Shown: piece by piece, positions 35,236 through 43,420 of the stretch
Layout: each line of letters starts with the position of its first letter
Position numbering within the stretch: position 1 is the stretch's first letter
Source: Candidatus Stoquefichus massiliensis AP9
GTDB taxonomy: Bacteria > Bacillota_I > Bacilli_A > Erysipelotrichales > Coprobacillaceae
Assembly: GCF_000455285.1 (NCBI RefSeq)
Contig: NZ_HG005297.1
Location: forward strand, 19,249-62,771
Length of the DNA stretch: 43,523 bases
Direction of reading: 5' to 3'
Position numbers and translations under genes: made by a program
Notes under the pieces: model-generated
What the model was told of the DNA's origin: nothing
The model's input: only the letters and a program-made list of their open reading frames with translations
Databases searched by the model: none

Positions 35236-38214
35236 TTACTTATCTTCACAATGACTTTTATGATAATCTAAGATACTTTGTATACCTACACAATCAATTT
35301 CTGCTGGAAGTGGCATTGCTTTAGCAAACAAGTACCCTTGAACAAAATCAACCTTCAATCCCATAACAACATGAAGTTCTGATACTGTTTCAATTCCTTC
35401 AGCAATAACGCTCTTTCCTCTTTCATGACAATAAGAGACAATATTTTCAACAATCTTCTGTTTATCAATATCTTTATCAATATCACGAATGATATCCATA
35501 TCTATTTTTACATATACTGGATTAGCCATGAGTAAATTACGTTCACTGTTATAACCACTACCATAATCATCCAAAGCTATTTCAGCATTCCAACGTTTTA
35601 ATATATCCTTCTTAGCTTCAAAATATTCCTCATTCACATCTTCATATTCTGTAACTTCTAAAACAATATTTTGAAGAATATCATGATATTCTCTTTCCAA
35701 ATCATCAATACACTGTTGTGATATTATCTGATGAGAAAGAGAGTTAATAAAGAGTTTGTGATTCTTATGAACCTGACCTTGCTGATAATACTCATAATAT
35801 GTTTTTAATGCTTCCTGCCATGTCATGAGTTCAATTCGATTTAGCTGAGCCTCTAATTTCGCTAACATGATAATTTCTTGTGGATCCTTAAGAGAAGGAT
35901 GAGATGAACGCAGTAAAGCTTCATAGCCATAAATCTTACCACTATTCACACTAATAATTGGCTGAAAATAATAAATCATCATATGTTCATCCATAAATTG
36001 ATGAAAATCAATACGTTTTTTCATGATATAGGAATTATTTTCATAATCCAAAATATTAAAGACACCTATTTCACCTTTAACAGTATGTTTTACAGAATAC
36101 ATTGCATAATCAGAATATCTTTGTAACTCTTCAAAATCTCTACTATCTTCTGGGTACCATGCGACACCCCCAGAAACACGTACTTTTACTTTTTGCTGAT
36201 TAGGAAGTTCTATAAATGATTCTCCAATAGCTTCTTTTAACGTATTTAAATGCCTATTAATCTCTTCTTTATCTCCATATCCATAATAGAAAAGATAAAA
36301 TTCATCACCAGATGTTCTTGATACAATCGTCTGCTCAGGAGAATGAAGTTTAAATATTTGAGCTATTCCTCTAATATAAGCATCACCACAGTCATGTCCA
36401 TATTTATCATTAATGGATTTTAGATTATCTAAATCCATCATAACTAAAGCGGCAGTTTTTAACTGCTCTTGTTGAATACTAAATAACTTTTTCATTTTTC
36501 TTTGAAAAGCTCTTCGATTCATAAGACCAGTCAATACATCATGATCTCTTTCATGCTCAATGGCTTTTCTCTCTTTTATAACGTCACTAATTTCTTCAAT
36601 GAGACCAACACATTTATCTTTATCACTATGATATCTTAATCTTAAATAAATATGTTCATTAGATGTCTCAATATGATAAATATATTCATTATGATTCTGT
36701 GTTGGTTGACAACAATCATTAAATATTTCAAATATTTTCTTAAACTCTTCTATTGACATCTGCCTTGTATCGATATCATCTAACATAAAAATCTCAAAAA
36801 AATCATCAGTAATAAATAATTGATTCGTTGAATAATCAATTTCAAAACCAGCTAATTGTGTATTTGCTAAGCGTATAATATTGGTAAAACGTGATGCAGA
36901 TGCTAAAACATCATTACTCATTTTCTCAATCGCATCAATCAATTGATCTATCTCTATAATATTTGTTTTTTCTAGGTTTAAACGTGATATAGCATTTGTT
37001 TTATGAGATATCCGTTTAGATAAATCGATAATTGGTTTCGTTATATAACGTGTTAAAATAAATGATAAAAGTGTTCCTAATATAATAATAAATGCAAATA
37101 TAAAAGTTAAAATTTCAGTTAATTGATATGTCATACTATAAAGTTCCGTCTTATCAACAAGACCTAATAATACCCAATGATCATTAGCATTTGGTGTATT
37201 GGTATTATATAAGTTTAAAGAAGAAACTGAGCAATAAATCTTATTATCTATATAATTTTCATTGACTTGAATTTTTCCAAAATGATTAAATGTACGTGAA
37301 AAATAAGGTCCATTTAAAAACATTGATTGGTATGAATTTTCACTATCTTTTAAAGCGAGTACATAGCCACTATTACCACTACTCATAAGTTCATCATAAT
37401 CAAGTAGTTTTTGTAGATAATCAAACGAAATATCTATTCCTATAACTCCATAAATTTTTTGATCATAAATCAAAGGCAACATATAGGATATACAATATGT
37501 ATCACTACCATTGAGTTTATAAGGCTTTGTCCAGCAACCGACATCTTTTAGTGAAAAATCTGAATTCTTAACAACTAGCTGAAAGTTCTCAAATGTTTTT
37601 TGATAAAATTCATAGTCTTCTGGATGAAATTCAAATGAAGGCTGCCAACAACTATCTGTTGATATATTCAACTTATTAACAAGTTCTGTTGGTGATCTTG
37701 CTAATAAAAGATCAGTATTTGTAGCACTATAAACACTTTCCGGATCATTATCAGTAAAATAAAGTCCTGGATAATATTCTCCTTCTTCACTATCAAATTT
37801 TCCATTACACAAAAACATATATGCTCCTGTTGTCCCATGATTCCTAAGGATAGTAATTAATTCATCAGAGACATTTTCTAACAGTGTAAGGCTATCTGAA
37901 GATGAGTGAGATAAATTATCAATTGAAATCCGATCAGATTCAACAAGTTCTTCTGTTATTTTTTGAATACGGTTCATATCTCCTTCTAGATTAGACCATT
38001 TTGTAATCATTGATGTTTCTAAGTCATGTGTTCTATTCTTCACTTGCTGATCAAATAAGCTGCGACTATTAGAATCCATTTTACCTAATATATCAGAATA
38101 AACTCCAACTCCAATCAACATGACAGTAATAAAACCTATTAACACACACATTGGAATAAATATACGTTTAAATAAAGAATTCTTTTGAAATCTTTGCATA
38201 TTCCTCTGTTTCAT
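35236..38214 (-). CDS. Membrane sensor with Cache, HAMP, PAS-like, GGDEF and EAL domains
   Basis: A 992-residue cyclic-di-GMP enzyme. Helix 1 (~19-40) and helix 2 (~366-388) flank an outer Cache-type sensor; VIGIDISFDYLQKLL at ~257-271 is typical of its membrane-distal repeat. HAMP-like (~389-440) and PAS-like (~445-545) parts follow. The GGDEF domain (~555-715) has DVLTGLMNRRAF and SGDEF (635-639), a permitted variant of GGDEF; no RxxD inhibitory site precedes it. The EAL domain (~735-985) has EALLR (765-769), N824, E853, DD 882-883, K903, AEGIE and QGY, so all phosphodiesterase ligands look present. It starts four bases after the solute-binding lipoprotein gene, suggesting that the lipoprotein presents a ligand to its outer domain. 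Net activity (synthesis or breakdown) cannot be told. Confidence 0.92.
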   Translation of the reverse strand: MKQRNMQRFQKNSLFKRIFIPMCVLIGFITVMLIGVGVYSDILGKMDSNSRSLFDQQVKNRTHDLETSMITKWSNLEGDMNRIQKITEELVESDRISIDNLSHSSSDSLTLLENVSDELITILRNHGTTGAYMFLCNGKFDSEEGEYYPGLYFTDNDPESVYSATNTDLLLARSPTELVNKLNISTDSCWQPSFEFHPEDYEFYQKTFENFQLVVKNSDFSLKDVGCWTKPYKLNGSDTYCISYMLPLIYDQKIYGVIGIDISFDYLQKLLDYDELMSSGNSGYVLALKDSENSYQSMFLNGPYFSRTFNHFGKIQVNENYIDNKIYCSVSSLNLYNTNTPNANDHWVLLGLVDKTELYSMTYQLTEILTFIFAFIIILGTLLSFILTRYITKPIIDLSKRISHKTNAISRLNLEKTNIIEIDQLIDAIEKMSNDVLASASRFTNIIRLANTQLAGFEIDYSTNQLFITDDFFEIFMLDDIDTRQMSIEEFKKIFEIFNDCCQPTQNHNEYIYHIETSNEHIYLRLRYHSDKDKCVGLIEEISDVIKERKAIEHERDHDVLTGLMNRRAFQRKMKKLFSIQQEQLKTAALVMMDLDNLKSINDKYGHDCGDAYIRGIAQIFKLHSPEQTIVSRTSGDEFYLFYYGYGDKEEINRHLNTLKEAIGESFIELPNQQKVKVRVSGGVAWYPEDSRDFEELQRYSDYAMYSVKHTVKGEIGVFNILDYENNSYIMKKRIDFHQFMDEHMMIYYFQPIISVNSGKIYGYEALLRSSHPSLKDPQEIIMLAKLEAQLNRIELMTWQEALKTYYEYYQQGQVHKNHKLFINSLSHQIISQQCIDDLEREYHDILQNIVLEVTEYEDVNEEYFEAKKDILKRWNAEIALDDYGSGYNSERNLLMANPVYVKIDMDIIRDIDKDIDKQKIVENIVSYCHERGKSVIAEGIETVSELHVVMGLKVDFVQGYLFAKAMPLPAEIDCVGIQSILDYHKSHCEDK

Positions 38215-38218
38215 ATCA

Positions 38219-39640
38219 TTAACCTACAATATCCTTTAATACCTGATAAGTTTCCTGATACCATTCATCAAAATAATCCTGACTATCATAAAGAGACCAT
38301 AATGAATCTATATTTTTTCCTTCATTAATTGCTTGAACAACAGTTTTACGATCATTTGTTGCTTTATTTTTTAAACATTCTTCTAATTCTGTTCTTAATT
38401 TTGCTCCATTATCGAAAGCTTTTGTTGTATAAAGATTTTTAGTATTAACAGTATTCACTGATGTTTCAATAACTTCTTTCATTAAATCAGATTGAATAGT
38501 CGTAGATGATTCTATAGTTGAAAAATCATTAGCTTTCTTCATGACTGGTAAATAACCAGAATCTATTGAAAATGCAATATTTTGTTTCTGCTCTGTAAAC
38601 CATTTTAAAAACTCAACAGACCCTTCTATATGTGCATCATCACTCTTTGTAACAATCATTCCTGCTCCTTGTTGAACCGCATATTTTTGACCATCTTTAA
38701 AAAGAGGTGCTTCTAAAACTTTAACATCTATAGGATAAGCCTTTTCATCATCAACTATGACTTGATTTGGAAAAAATGTTGCACCTGATGAAGAACCTAT
38801 AAAACTGAGAATATTACCTAATTTAACATCATCACTTCTAAAACGACCTTCTGATAAAAAATAGCCATGAACATAAGGTGTATAATAATTATCCCATAAT
38901 TTCTTCACTGTTTCTTTATCAAAATCCAAAGTTGCTTTACCATCACTAGATACAGTTACAATATCATGTCCTAATTGTTTTAATCCAATAACAATATAAT
39001 TTGCCATAGCATCTCTACCAAAAAATGCTTTTCCATCATTTGCTTTTGGCGTCAATTGATCAGTATATTCATAATATTTTTTAGATACTGCAGTTATACC
39101 TTCGATTGTTGACAAATCTTCTAACTGGACACCTGTTGCTTTTGCAAACTTATTAAAATCGGTCATATTAATCATCATAATTTCTACAGATTTAGCGGTT
39201 GGAAAAATCTTAAGTTCCTCATTAAACATGCCTTCTTCAATATATCCATTAATATATTGAGAAAGTTCCTTATCACTAAAATAAGGCTTTAAATCTTGAA
39301 CAAGACCCAAAGAGTCAACAAGATAAGCAGTATCTGCATAAGCTGCAAAAATATTTGGAACTTCTTTTGCTCCTACTTTTTTATTAGCAGCATCTAACAC
39401 ACTATTACCTAATTCATTCACATTGCCAAAACCAGTAACCTCAACAATAATTCCTTTTTCTTTTCCAACACTTCGATTAAAATTCTCTACTAATGTATTA
39501 AATGATTCTAATTGTTTTCCTGTGTAATAATTCCATAATTTAATAGTCACAGGATTATCTGCATCTAAATGGCTTTTTGAAGAACATCCCATACATATTA
39601 ATAAAGCAGAACAGCATAGCACCTTTAATAATTTCTTCAT
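38219..39640 (-). CDS. Extracellular solute-binding lipoprotein (ABC family 1 type)
   Basis: A 473-residue substrate-binding protein anchored by a lipid: signal KKLLKVLCCSALLICMGCSS with Cys19 in the lipobox. The fold marks are NPVTIKLWNYYTGKQ at the N-terminus, VPNIFAAYADTAY, and the late SVEFLKWFTEQKQNIAFSI, as in carbohydrate-binding proteins of cluster B/family 1. No permease or ATPase gene is nearby; its only partner is the Cache/GGDEF/EAL gene four bases downstream. It probably serves signalling rather than uptake; ligand unknown (sugar likely). A good promoter precedes it. Confidence 0.9.
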   Translation of the reverse strand: MKKLLKVLCCSALLICMGCSSKSHLDADNPVTIKLWNYYTGKQLESFNTLVENFNRSVGKEKGIIVEVTGFGNVNELGNSVLDAANKKVGAKEVPNIFAAYADTAYLVDSLGLVQDLKPYFSDKELSQYINGYIEEGMFNEELKIFPTAKSVEIMMINMTDFNKFAKATGVQLEDLSTIEGITAVSKKYYEYTDQLTPKANDGKAFFGRDAMANYIVIGLKQLGHDIVTVSSDGKATLDFDKETVKKLWDNYYTPYVHGYFLSEGRFRSDDVKLGNILSFIGSSSGATFFPNQVIVDDEKAYPIDVKVLEAPLFKDGQKYAVQQGAGMIVTKSDDAHIEGSVEFLKWFTEQKQNIAFSIDSGYLPVMKKANDFSTIESSTTIQSDLMKEVIETSVNTVNTKNLYTTKAFDNGAKLRTELEECLKNKATNDRKTVVQAINEGKNIDSLWSLYDSQDYFDEWYQETYQVLKDIVG

Positions 39641-39669
39641 ATCAAAAACTCCCCTTCAGTATTTCTATT

Positions 39670-39698
39670 ATCATACCATTATTATTCTCTCTTTACAA
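39670..39698 (-). promoter_or_regulatory. Promoter of the lipoprotein/c-di-GMP gene pair
   Basis: TTGTAA (39693-39698) and TATGAT (39670-39675) lie 17 bases apart on the minus strand with TGG before the -10 (extended -10). GGGGAG follows as ribosome binding site. Confidence 0.65.
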
Positions 39699-39706
39699 TA
39701 GAAATG

Positions 39707-40256
39707 CTATACCCCAGAGGTCAAGGAATTATAATATTGTTCTATTCCATCACTAATGGCAACAGCTAATTTTTGATGATATTTAGCACTTTTTAACTGT
39801 CCTCTTTCATTTGCATTTGATAAAAAGCCACATTCTATTAAGACTCCCAAAGATTGCGTTGCTCTTAAAACATAAAAACCACAAGATGAGATATTTTTAC
39901 GTGTTCCTGTAATAGGTTTCATACTATCATGAATATTCTTAGCTAATCTTTCACCTTCCTGACTATTTTTATAGTAAAAGACTTGCGATCCCCATGCTCC
40001 TGATGAAGAAGAATTCAAATGAATACTCAAAAACAAATCTGGATTATATTCATCAATCTTTAAAACTCTTAAATACATATCATCCTGTTTAGAATAATTA
40101 TAATCACGTTTTGTCATATCCTGATCATCAGTACGTGTCAAATAAATTGTTGCACCTCTTGCTTCTAACTCTTCCTTTAATGCAAAACAAATCTTTAAAT
40201 TCAATTCATCTTCATTCACTTTTCCCACATTTGCTCCATTGTCTAAACCACCATGT
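39707..40256 (-). pseudogene. N-acetylmuramoyl-L-alanine amidase (Amidase_3), 5' end lost
   Basis: The remaining ~180 codons encode most of a zinc-dependent peptidoglycan amidase: HGGLDNGANVGKVNEDELN, TIYLTRTDD, LFLSIHLNSS (zinc His) and the catalytic GVLIECGFLSN. The open frame can start only at a GTG (40228), but the same frame reads back to THGGLDNG near 40256. The family has DPGHGG there, preceded by signal peptide and strands. Upstream the homology stops and a TAA is reached at 40265-40267. The gene thus lacks its secretion signal and the first part of the fold. The break coincides with the 3' side of a large serine recombinase gene, so integration of that element is the likely cause. 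Confidence 0.82.
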
Positions 40257-40259
40257 GTA
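40250..40259. repeat. Candidate attachment-site repeat, left copy
   Basis: ACCATGTGTA falls exactly on the junction between the truncated amidase and the recombinase element and recurs at 42777-42786 in the same orientation. A shared core at an integration junction is what a serine recombinase leaves, but ten bases is short evidence. Confidence 0.35.
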
Positions 40260-40301
40260 GGGTGTTAATTGCGTAAATTTTGATATCTTTTTAAAACAAT
40301 G

Positions 40302-41921
40302 TTATTCATCTGAAATAGCATTGTAAACTGAGGTAAATAGATGTTCTAACTCATCAGAAAAGTTATAAATAATCTTAATTTTCTTATCTTCATAGATAGA
40401 AATCTGATAAATCATTTCAACAACAATATCTCTATCTAATGATTCAATATCTTTTAGTTCTAATAATCTTTTTATCCAAGGTGATTCAAAAACATGACTT
40501 GTTATTCCTTCATCCTTTTCTTTTTCTAATACTTCTAATTGCTTTAAATAAAGTTCCTCTTTTTTTGTATAATCTTCACGATATGAAAGAAATTCTTCTT
40601 TAGAAATTAAACCTTCTTTATAATCTTCATATACTGATTTTTTTAATTTTTTTATGCGTTCTACATCTTGTTCTATTTTATGAATTTCAGTCTTTGCTAC
40701 TTGTTTAGATTTTTCAATATTCAGATTTTGCGATTGTACAAGTGATTTGAGATCATCAACACTGCCAACAATCTTTTTTAAATCATCTAATACAATATTC
40801 TCTAATATCTTTAATGGTATCCTATGGGGTGTACAGTACTGTTTTCCATTGCGTCGATATGTTCCACAATAAAAATCATACACTCTCGTTTCATCTCTAT
40901 TTTTATAAATCATTTTCGTCATTGATCTACCACAATCTCCACATTTTAGAAAGCCAGCAAATATATTCTTATTAGTTTCTAAATCCAACTTTCGTGTACG
41001 TCTTTTCAAGAGCATCTGTACTTTGTTCCATGTTTCCATATCAATAATTGGATCATGTGTATTTTCAACAATAATCCACTGATCTTTAGGAACTTTCTTC
41101 TGTTTCCCACGCATTCGCTGATATCTTGTTCCTTGTACCATATTTCCTATATAAATCTCTTTATTTAAAATCGAATTAATTGTTGTATAAGACCAATATG
41201 TGGTACTTTCTAATCTTCTAGGATTATTATAGTTTAATCCATTAATCTTTTTATATTCTGACGGACAAAGAATACCTTCACCATTTAAAACCATAGCAAT
41301 TCGTTGTTTCCCATAACCTTGAATATACATAGCAAATATGCGTCTAACAACATTGGCGGCATATTCATCTATAATTAATTTATTTTTATCTGTAGGAGAC
41401 TTCTTATATCCATAACTTGTAAAAGAACCAATAAACTCTCCAGCCTTTTGTTTTGTTTTTACTGCTGTTTGTACTTTTTTTGAAATATCCCTAGCATACT
41501 GTTCGTTAAAGATATTTTTTATAGGTAATAACATATCATAGACTTGTTTAAGACTATCTATTCCATCTGTGATAGAAATAAATCTAACTCCCAAATCTGG
41601 AAACACTCTTTCTAAATAGCGCCCTGTTTCAATATAATCTCGACCAAATCTTGATAAATCTTTTACAATAACACAATTGACCTTGCCAGATTCTATATCT
41701 TCAATCATTCTTTGAAAACTAGGTCTCCTAAAGTTAGTACCACTAAAACCATCGTCTATATAAGTATCATATAAAATCAAATCCTCTTTTTTAGCAACAT
41801 ACTCTGCTAACAATCTTCTTTGATTTCCAACACTATCACTTTCTTCTTTATCACCATCTTCCTTTGATAATCTAATATAAACTGCTGTTTGAAATAAGTT
41901 TAAAATATTTAATGTATTCAT
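40302..41921 (-). CDS. Large serine recombinase (TnpX/TndX-like)
   Basis: A 539-residue site-specific recombinase. The N-terminal resolvase domain (~12-150) has the catalytic serine in AVYIRLSKEDGD (Ser19) and VIVKDLSRFGRDYIETG. The recombinase domain (~165-290) includes GYGKQRIAMVLNGEGI and NKEIYIGNMVQG. A zinc ribbon follows (KCGDCGRSMTK, then YCGTYRRNGKQYC), then a long coiled coil (~390-480) and a C-terminal DUF4368-like tail. It breaks and rejoins DNA at att sites through a serine-DNA link. The gene end lies some 45 bases from the junction with the amidase gene, the usual position next to an attachment site. The ribosome binding site (GGTG) is weak. Confidence 0.93.
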   Translation of the reverse strand: MNTLNILNLFQTAVYIRLSKEDGDKEESDSVGNQRRLLAEYVAKKEDLILYDTYIDDGFSGTNFRRPSFQRMIEDIESGKVNCVIVKDLSRFGRDYIETGRYLERVFPDLGVRFISITDGIDSLKQVYDMLLPIKNIFNEQYARDISKKVQTAVKTKQKAGEFIGSFTSYGYKKSPTDKNKLIIDEYAANVVRRIFAMYIQGYGKQRIAMVLNGEGILCPSEYKKINGLNYNNPRRLESTTYWSYTTINSILNKEIYIGNMVQGTRYQRMRGKQKKVPKDQWIIVENTHDPIIDMETWNKVQMLLKRRTRKLDLETNKNIFAGFLKCGDCGRSMTKMIYKNRDETRVYDFYCGTYRRNGKQYCTPHRIPLKILENIVLDDLKKIVGSVDDLKSLVQSQNLNIEKSKQVAKTEIHKIEQDVERIKKLKKSVYEDYKEGLISKEEFLSYREDYTKKEELYLKQLEVLEKEKDEGITSHVFESPWIKRLLELKDIESLDRDIVVEMIYQISIYEDKKIKIIYNFSDELEHLFTSVYNAISDE

Positions 41922-41999
41922 ATTTACACCATTTCAATTGCTATATCTACGGCAATTATACTTGATTTTTTTAATATCATCCAATGTACAATCATACAA

Positions 42000-42134
42000 T
42001 TAATCACCTTTCTTTGATGTTTCGATATTTATATGAGACTTGATGATACGAATCAATAATTCCTCAATAGATAGTTTTGATAAAAATTCTCTTTCTACTA
42101 TATATTGTGTATTTTCTTTCTTTTGCATTTTCAT
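42000..42134 (-). CDS. Small TnpW-like transposon protein (44 residues)
   Basis: Begins MKMQKKENTQYIVEREFLSK and ends HINIETSKKGD. GAGGAGG five bases before the ATG is a very strong ribosome binding site. The 'YIVERxF ... ELLIRIIKSHI' layout resembles the short TnpW/SHOCT-like proteins encoded just before TnpX-type recombinases; this is recognition by pattern and position, not by a clear motif. Function is unknown. It lies between the MazF-like gene and the recombinase gene on the same strand. Confidence 0.65.
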   Translation of the reverse strand: MKMQKKENTQYIVEREFLSKLSIEELLIRIIKSHINIETSKKGD

Positions 42135-42191
42135 CAACCTCCTCATATAATACCTATTCATCTAAAAATCAATTATGTATGATCACATTTA

Positions 42192-42542
42192 TTAAACATA
42201 TAAACCTATACTTATTAACAATGCTTTATTGAGATATTGCATTTCTTCATGATTAATACACCCTACTTTCCTTATCAATTTAGATTTATCAATAACTCTT
42301 ATTTGTTCCATCATGACTATGGATTTGCATGTAATACCACTTTGTTTAGATAGTATGATATGTGTTGGTAAAGATGACTTAGATAATTTTGTAGTAATCG
42401 GAGTTACGATTGTTGTTGGACTAAAATGATTACCTACATTGTTTTGAATAATTATAACTGGTCTAATCCCACCTTGTTCGCTACCTATAGCCATACCAAG
42501 ATTAGCTAAATAAATATCACCTCTTAATATCTTTTCATGCAT
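42192..42542 (-). CDS. MazF/PemK-family endoribonuclease toxin-like protein
   Basis: A 116-residue protein with the MazF/PemK fold signature: ILRGDIYLANLGMAIGSEQGGIRPVIIIQNN, then SPTTIVTPITTK, THIILSKQSGI and SIVMMEQIRVIDKSKL. Members cut mRNA at short sequences. The key Arg in GGIRPV and the Ser/Thr of the VTPIT strand are kept. MazF toxins are usually encoded after a MazE-type antitoxin; none is upstream here, only a 420-base non-coding stretch, and the next gene downstream (44 residues) does not look like MazE. AAGGAGGAG gives a strong ribosome binding site. In clostridial elements such lone PemK-like proteins may have other roles. Confidence 0.9.
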   Translation of the reverse strand: MHEKILRGDIYLANLGMAIGSEQGGIRPVIIIQNNVGNHFSPTTIVTPITTKLSKSSLPTHIILSKQSGITCKSIVMMEQIRVIDKSKLIRKVGCINHEEMQYLNKALLISIGLYV

Positions 42543-42566
42543 ACATACTCCTCCTTATCTATGTAA

Positions 42567-42627
42567 ATAGAAAATATCCTTTTTGTTTGATTTATTTAAC
42601 AAATAATTAAATAAGGATATTTTCTAT
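42567..42627 (-). repeat. Bulged 21-bp dyad before the MazF-like gene
   Basis: ATAGAAAATATCC (42615-42627 read on the minus strand) pairs perfectly over 13 bp with GGATATTTTCTAT (42567-42579). Inside it TTATTTAA pairs with TTAAATAA (8 bp, seven-base loop); one 12-base bulge lies on one side. There is no T-run after it. An alternative small hairpin GATAT-AGAAA-ATATC uses the same 5' arm, so two exclusive folds are possible. The ribosome binding site of the toxin gene is only about ten bases further. Confidence 0.75.
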
Positions 42628-42776
42628 ATCTTTATAAATGACATCCTATAGTATTTATAGACTGTTCTGCCAAAACAGTTCCACGAGACAATATAAATTA
42701 TATACTGCTATCTCTTAGGGCTTTCACCTAAATGATATCTATACTTGCGACGTTGCTAACGCTCGAATTAAGACTT

Positions 42777-42786
42777 ACCATGTGTA
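42777..42786. repeat. Candidate attachment-site repeat, right copy
   Basis: Second exact copy of ACCATGTGTA, in direct orientation, inside the structured leader. Excision between the copies would release about 2.5 kb with the recombinase, TnpW-like and MazF-like genes, but the sequence beyond it does not restore the amidase gene, so this may be coincidence. Confidence 0.25.
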
Positions 42787-42912
42787 TCATTATATTTGAT
42801 ATTATCATCGCCATAGTAACAGCAAATTACTTTTTAATTAGATATTTCTCGCTCTTATGAAATGAACTTCATCGTCTTGGCGTATCTATTAACAGGCCAC
42901 AATATCATTAAC

Positions 42913-42940
42913 GTTATAAATACTACTATTCAATTGTCAA
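42913..42940 (-). promoter_or_regulatory. Promoter of the structured leader / MazF-like gene
   Basis: A consensus TTGACA (42935-42940) and TATAAC (42913-42918), 16 bases apart on the minus strand, 25 bases after the sigma-factor stop codon. It predicts a transcript start near 42906. Confidence 0.6.
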
Positions 42941-42964
42941 AGAACCTTTGGGATTTTTTCTCCC

Positions 42965-43420
42965 TCACTTATTAGCCGACGAAAACATGCCTTTGGTAAC
43001 AATTTTTTTTATTTTTTTTCTTACACGATAAACTCTTTGCTTTACAGATGATAAACTTAGATTCATTGACATACTGATTTCCTTATATGAATACCCTAGA
43101 ATCTTCATATAAATAATCTTTAATGTTATATCATCTAATGACTTCATTACCTTTAGTAATTGTTCATTATCTAAATAATCAATAATATCATCAATATTAT
43201 TAATTGGTAATTTATCCATTGTTTGAGCAGTATACTTCATAAAATCACAATTCGTATAATGCTTTTCTAAAAACTTACGTTCCTGATTAAATGATTTCCA
43301 ATCATATTCATGTAATTCATCTATAACCTTTTCATCTACACCTAACTGATGTAATAGATTTTCTTCCTTTGTTTTCCATAAAAGCCATAATTTTTCTTCT
43401 CTTGCCTTATTATAGATCAT
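42965..43420 (-). CDS. Sigma-70-like factor (region 4) of an integrative element
   Basis: A 151-residue protein. The C-terminal third is a sigma region-4-type helix-turn-helix: LKIIYMKILGYSYKEISMSMNLSLSSVKQRVYRVRKKIKK. The N-terminal part (WLLWKTKEENLLHQLGVDEKVIDELHEYDW, then RKFLEKHYTN) resembles small sigma-like regulators of Tn916/Tn1549-type conjugative elements rather than a housekeeping sigma factor; there is no clear region 2. It may turn on element genes. GAAGGAGG lies before the ATG. The remaining 100 bases to the window edge hold no gene that I can support, only a TATAAT-like box near 43480 on the minus strand. Confidence 0.85.
   Translation of the reverse strand: MIYNKAREEKLWLLWKTKEENLLHQLGVDEKVIDELHEYDWKSFNQERKFLEKHYTNCDFMKYTAQTMDKLPINNIDDIIDYLDNEQLLKVMKSLDDITLKIIYMKILGYSYKEISMSMNLSLSSVKQRVYRVRKKIKKIVTKGMFSSANK

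Larger units (their letters stand above)
42560..42908 (-). ncRNA. Candidate structured RNA leader of the MazF-like gene
   Basis: This stretch has no gene in any frame but many hairpins on the minus strand. TAGATA-CGC/GCG-TATCTA (about 42840-42890) encloses ATGAA/TTCAT. CGA-CGTT/AACG-TCG with an AGC loop lies at about 42749-42766. TTAGG/CCTAA closes a TGAAAGC loop (42716-42732). GAGA-AGTATA/TATATT-TCTC spans about 42685-42714. ACTGTT/AACAGT is at 42661-42679, CTATA/TATAG at 42646-42660, and the large dyad near 42567 ends it. It starts just after a TTGACA promoter and ends at the toxin's ribosome binding site. I do not recognise the family; leader, cis-regulator or independent small RNA are all open. 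Confidence 0.5.

Noticed and set aside
41935-42000. A 24-codon frame (starting MIVHWMILKK) between the TnpW-like gene and the recombinase
   Set aside because: It has a fair upstream purine stretch but is very short, overlaps other possible starts, and has no recognisable family, so it is not listed as a gene.
42560-42908. Type III toxin-antitoxin locus (RNA antitoxin plus toxin)
   Set aside because: The geometry is similar, but no tandem RNA repeats are visible and the toxin looks like MazF/PemK rather than ToxN. Kept only as a hypothesis in the findings.
42931-42959. Plus-strand terminator (CAAAG-AAC-CTTTG followed by T residues)
   Set aside because: The stem is only five bases with a three-base loop, and no plus-strand gene reads into it.
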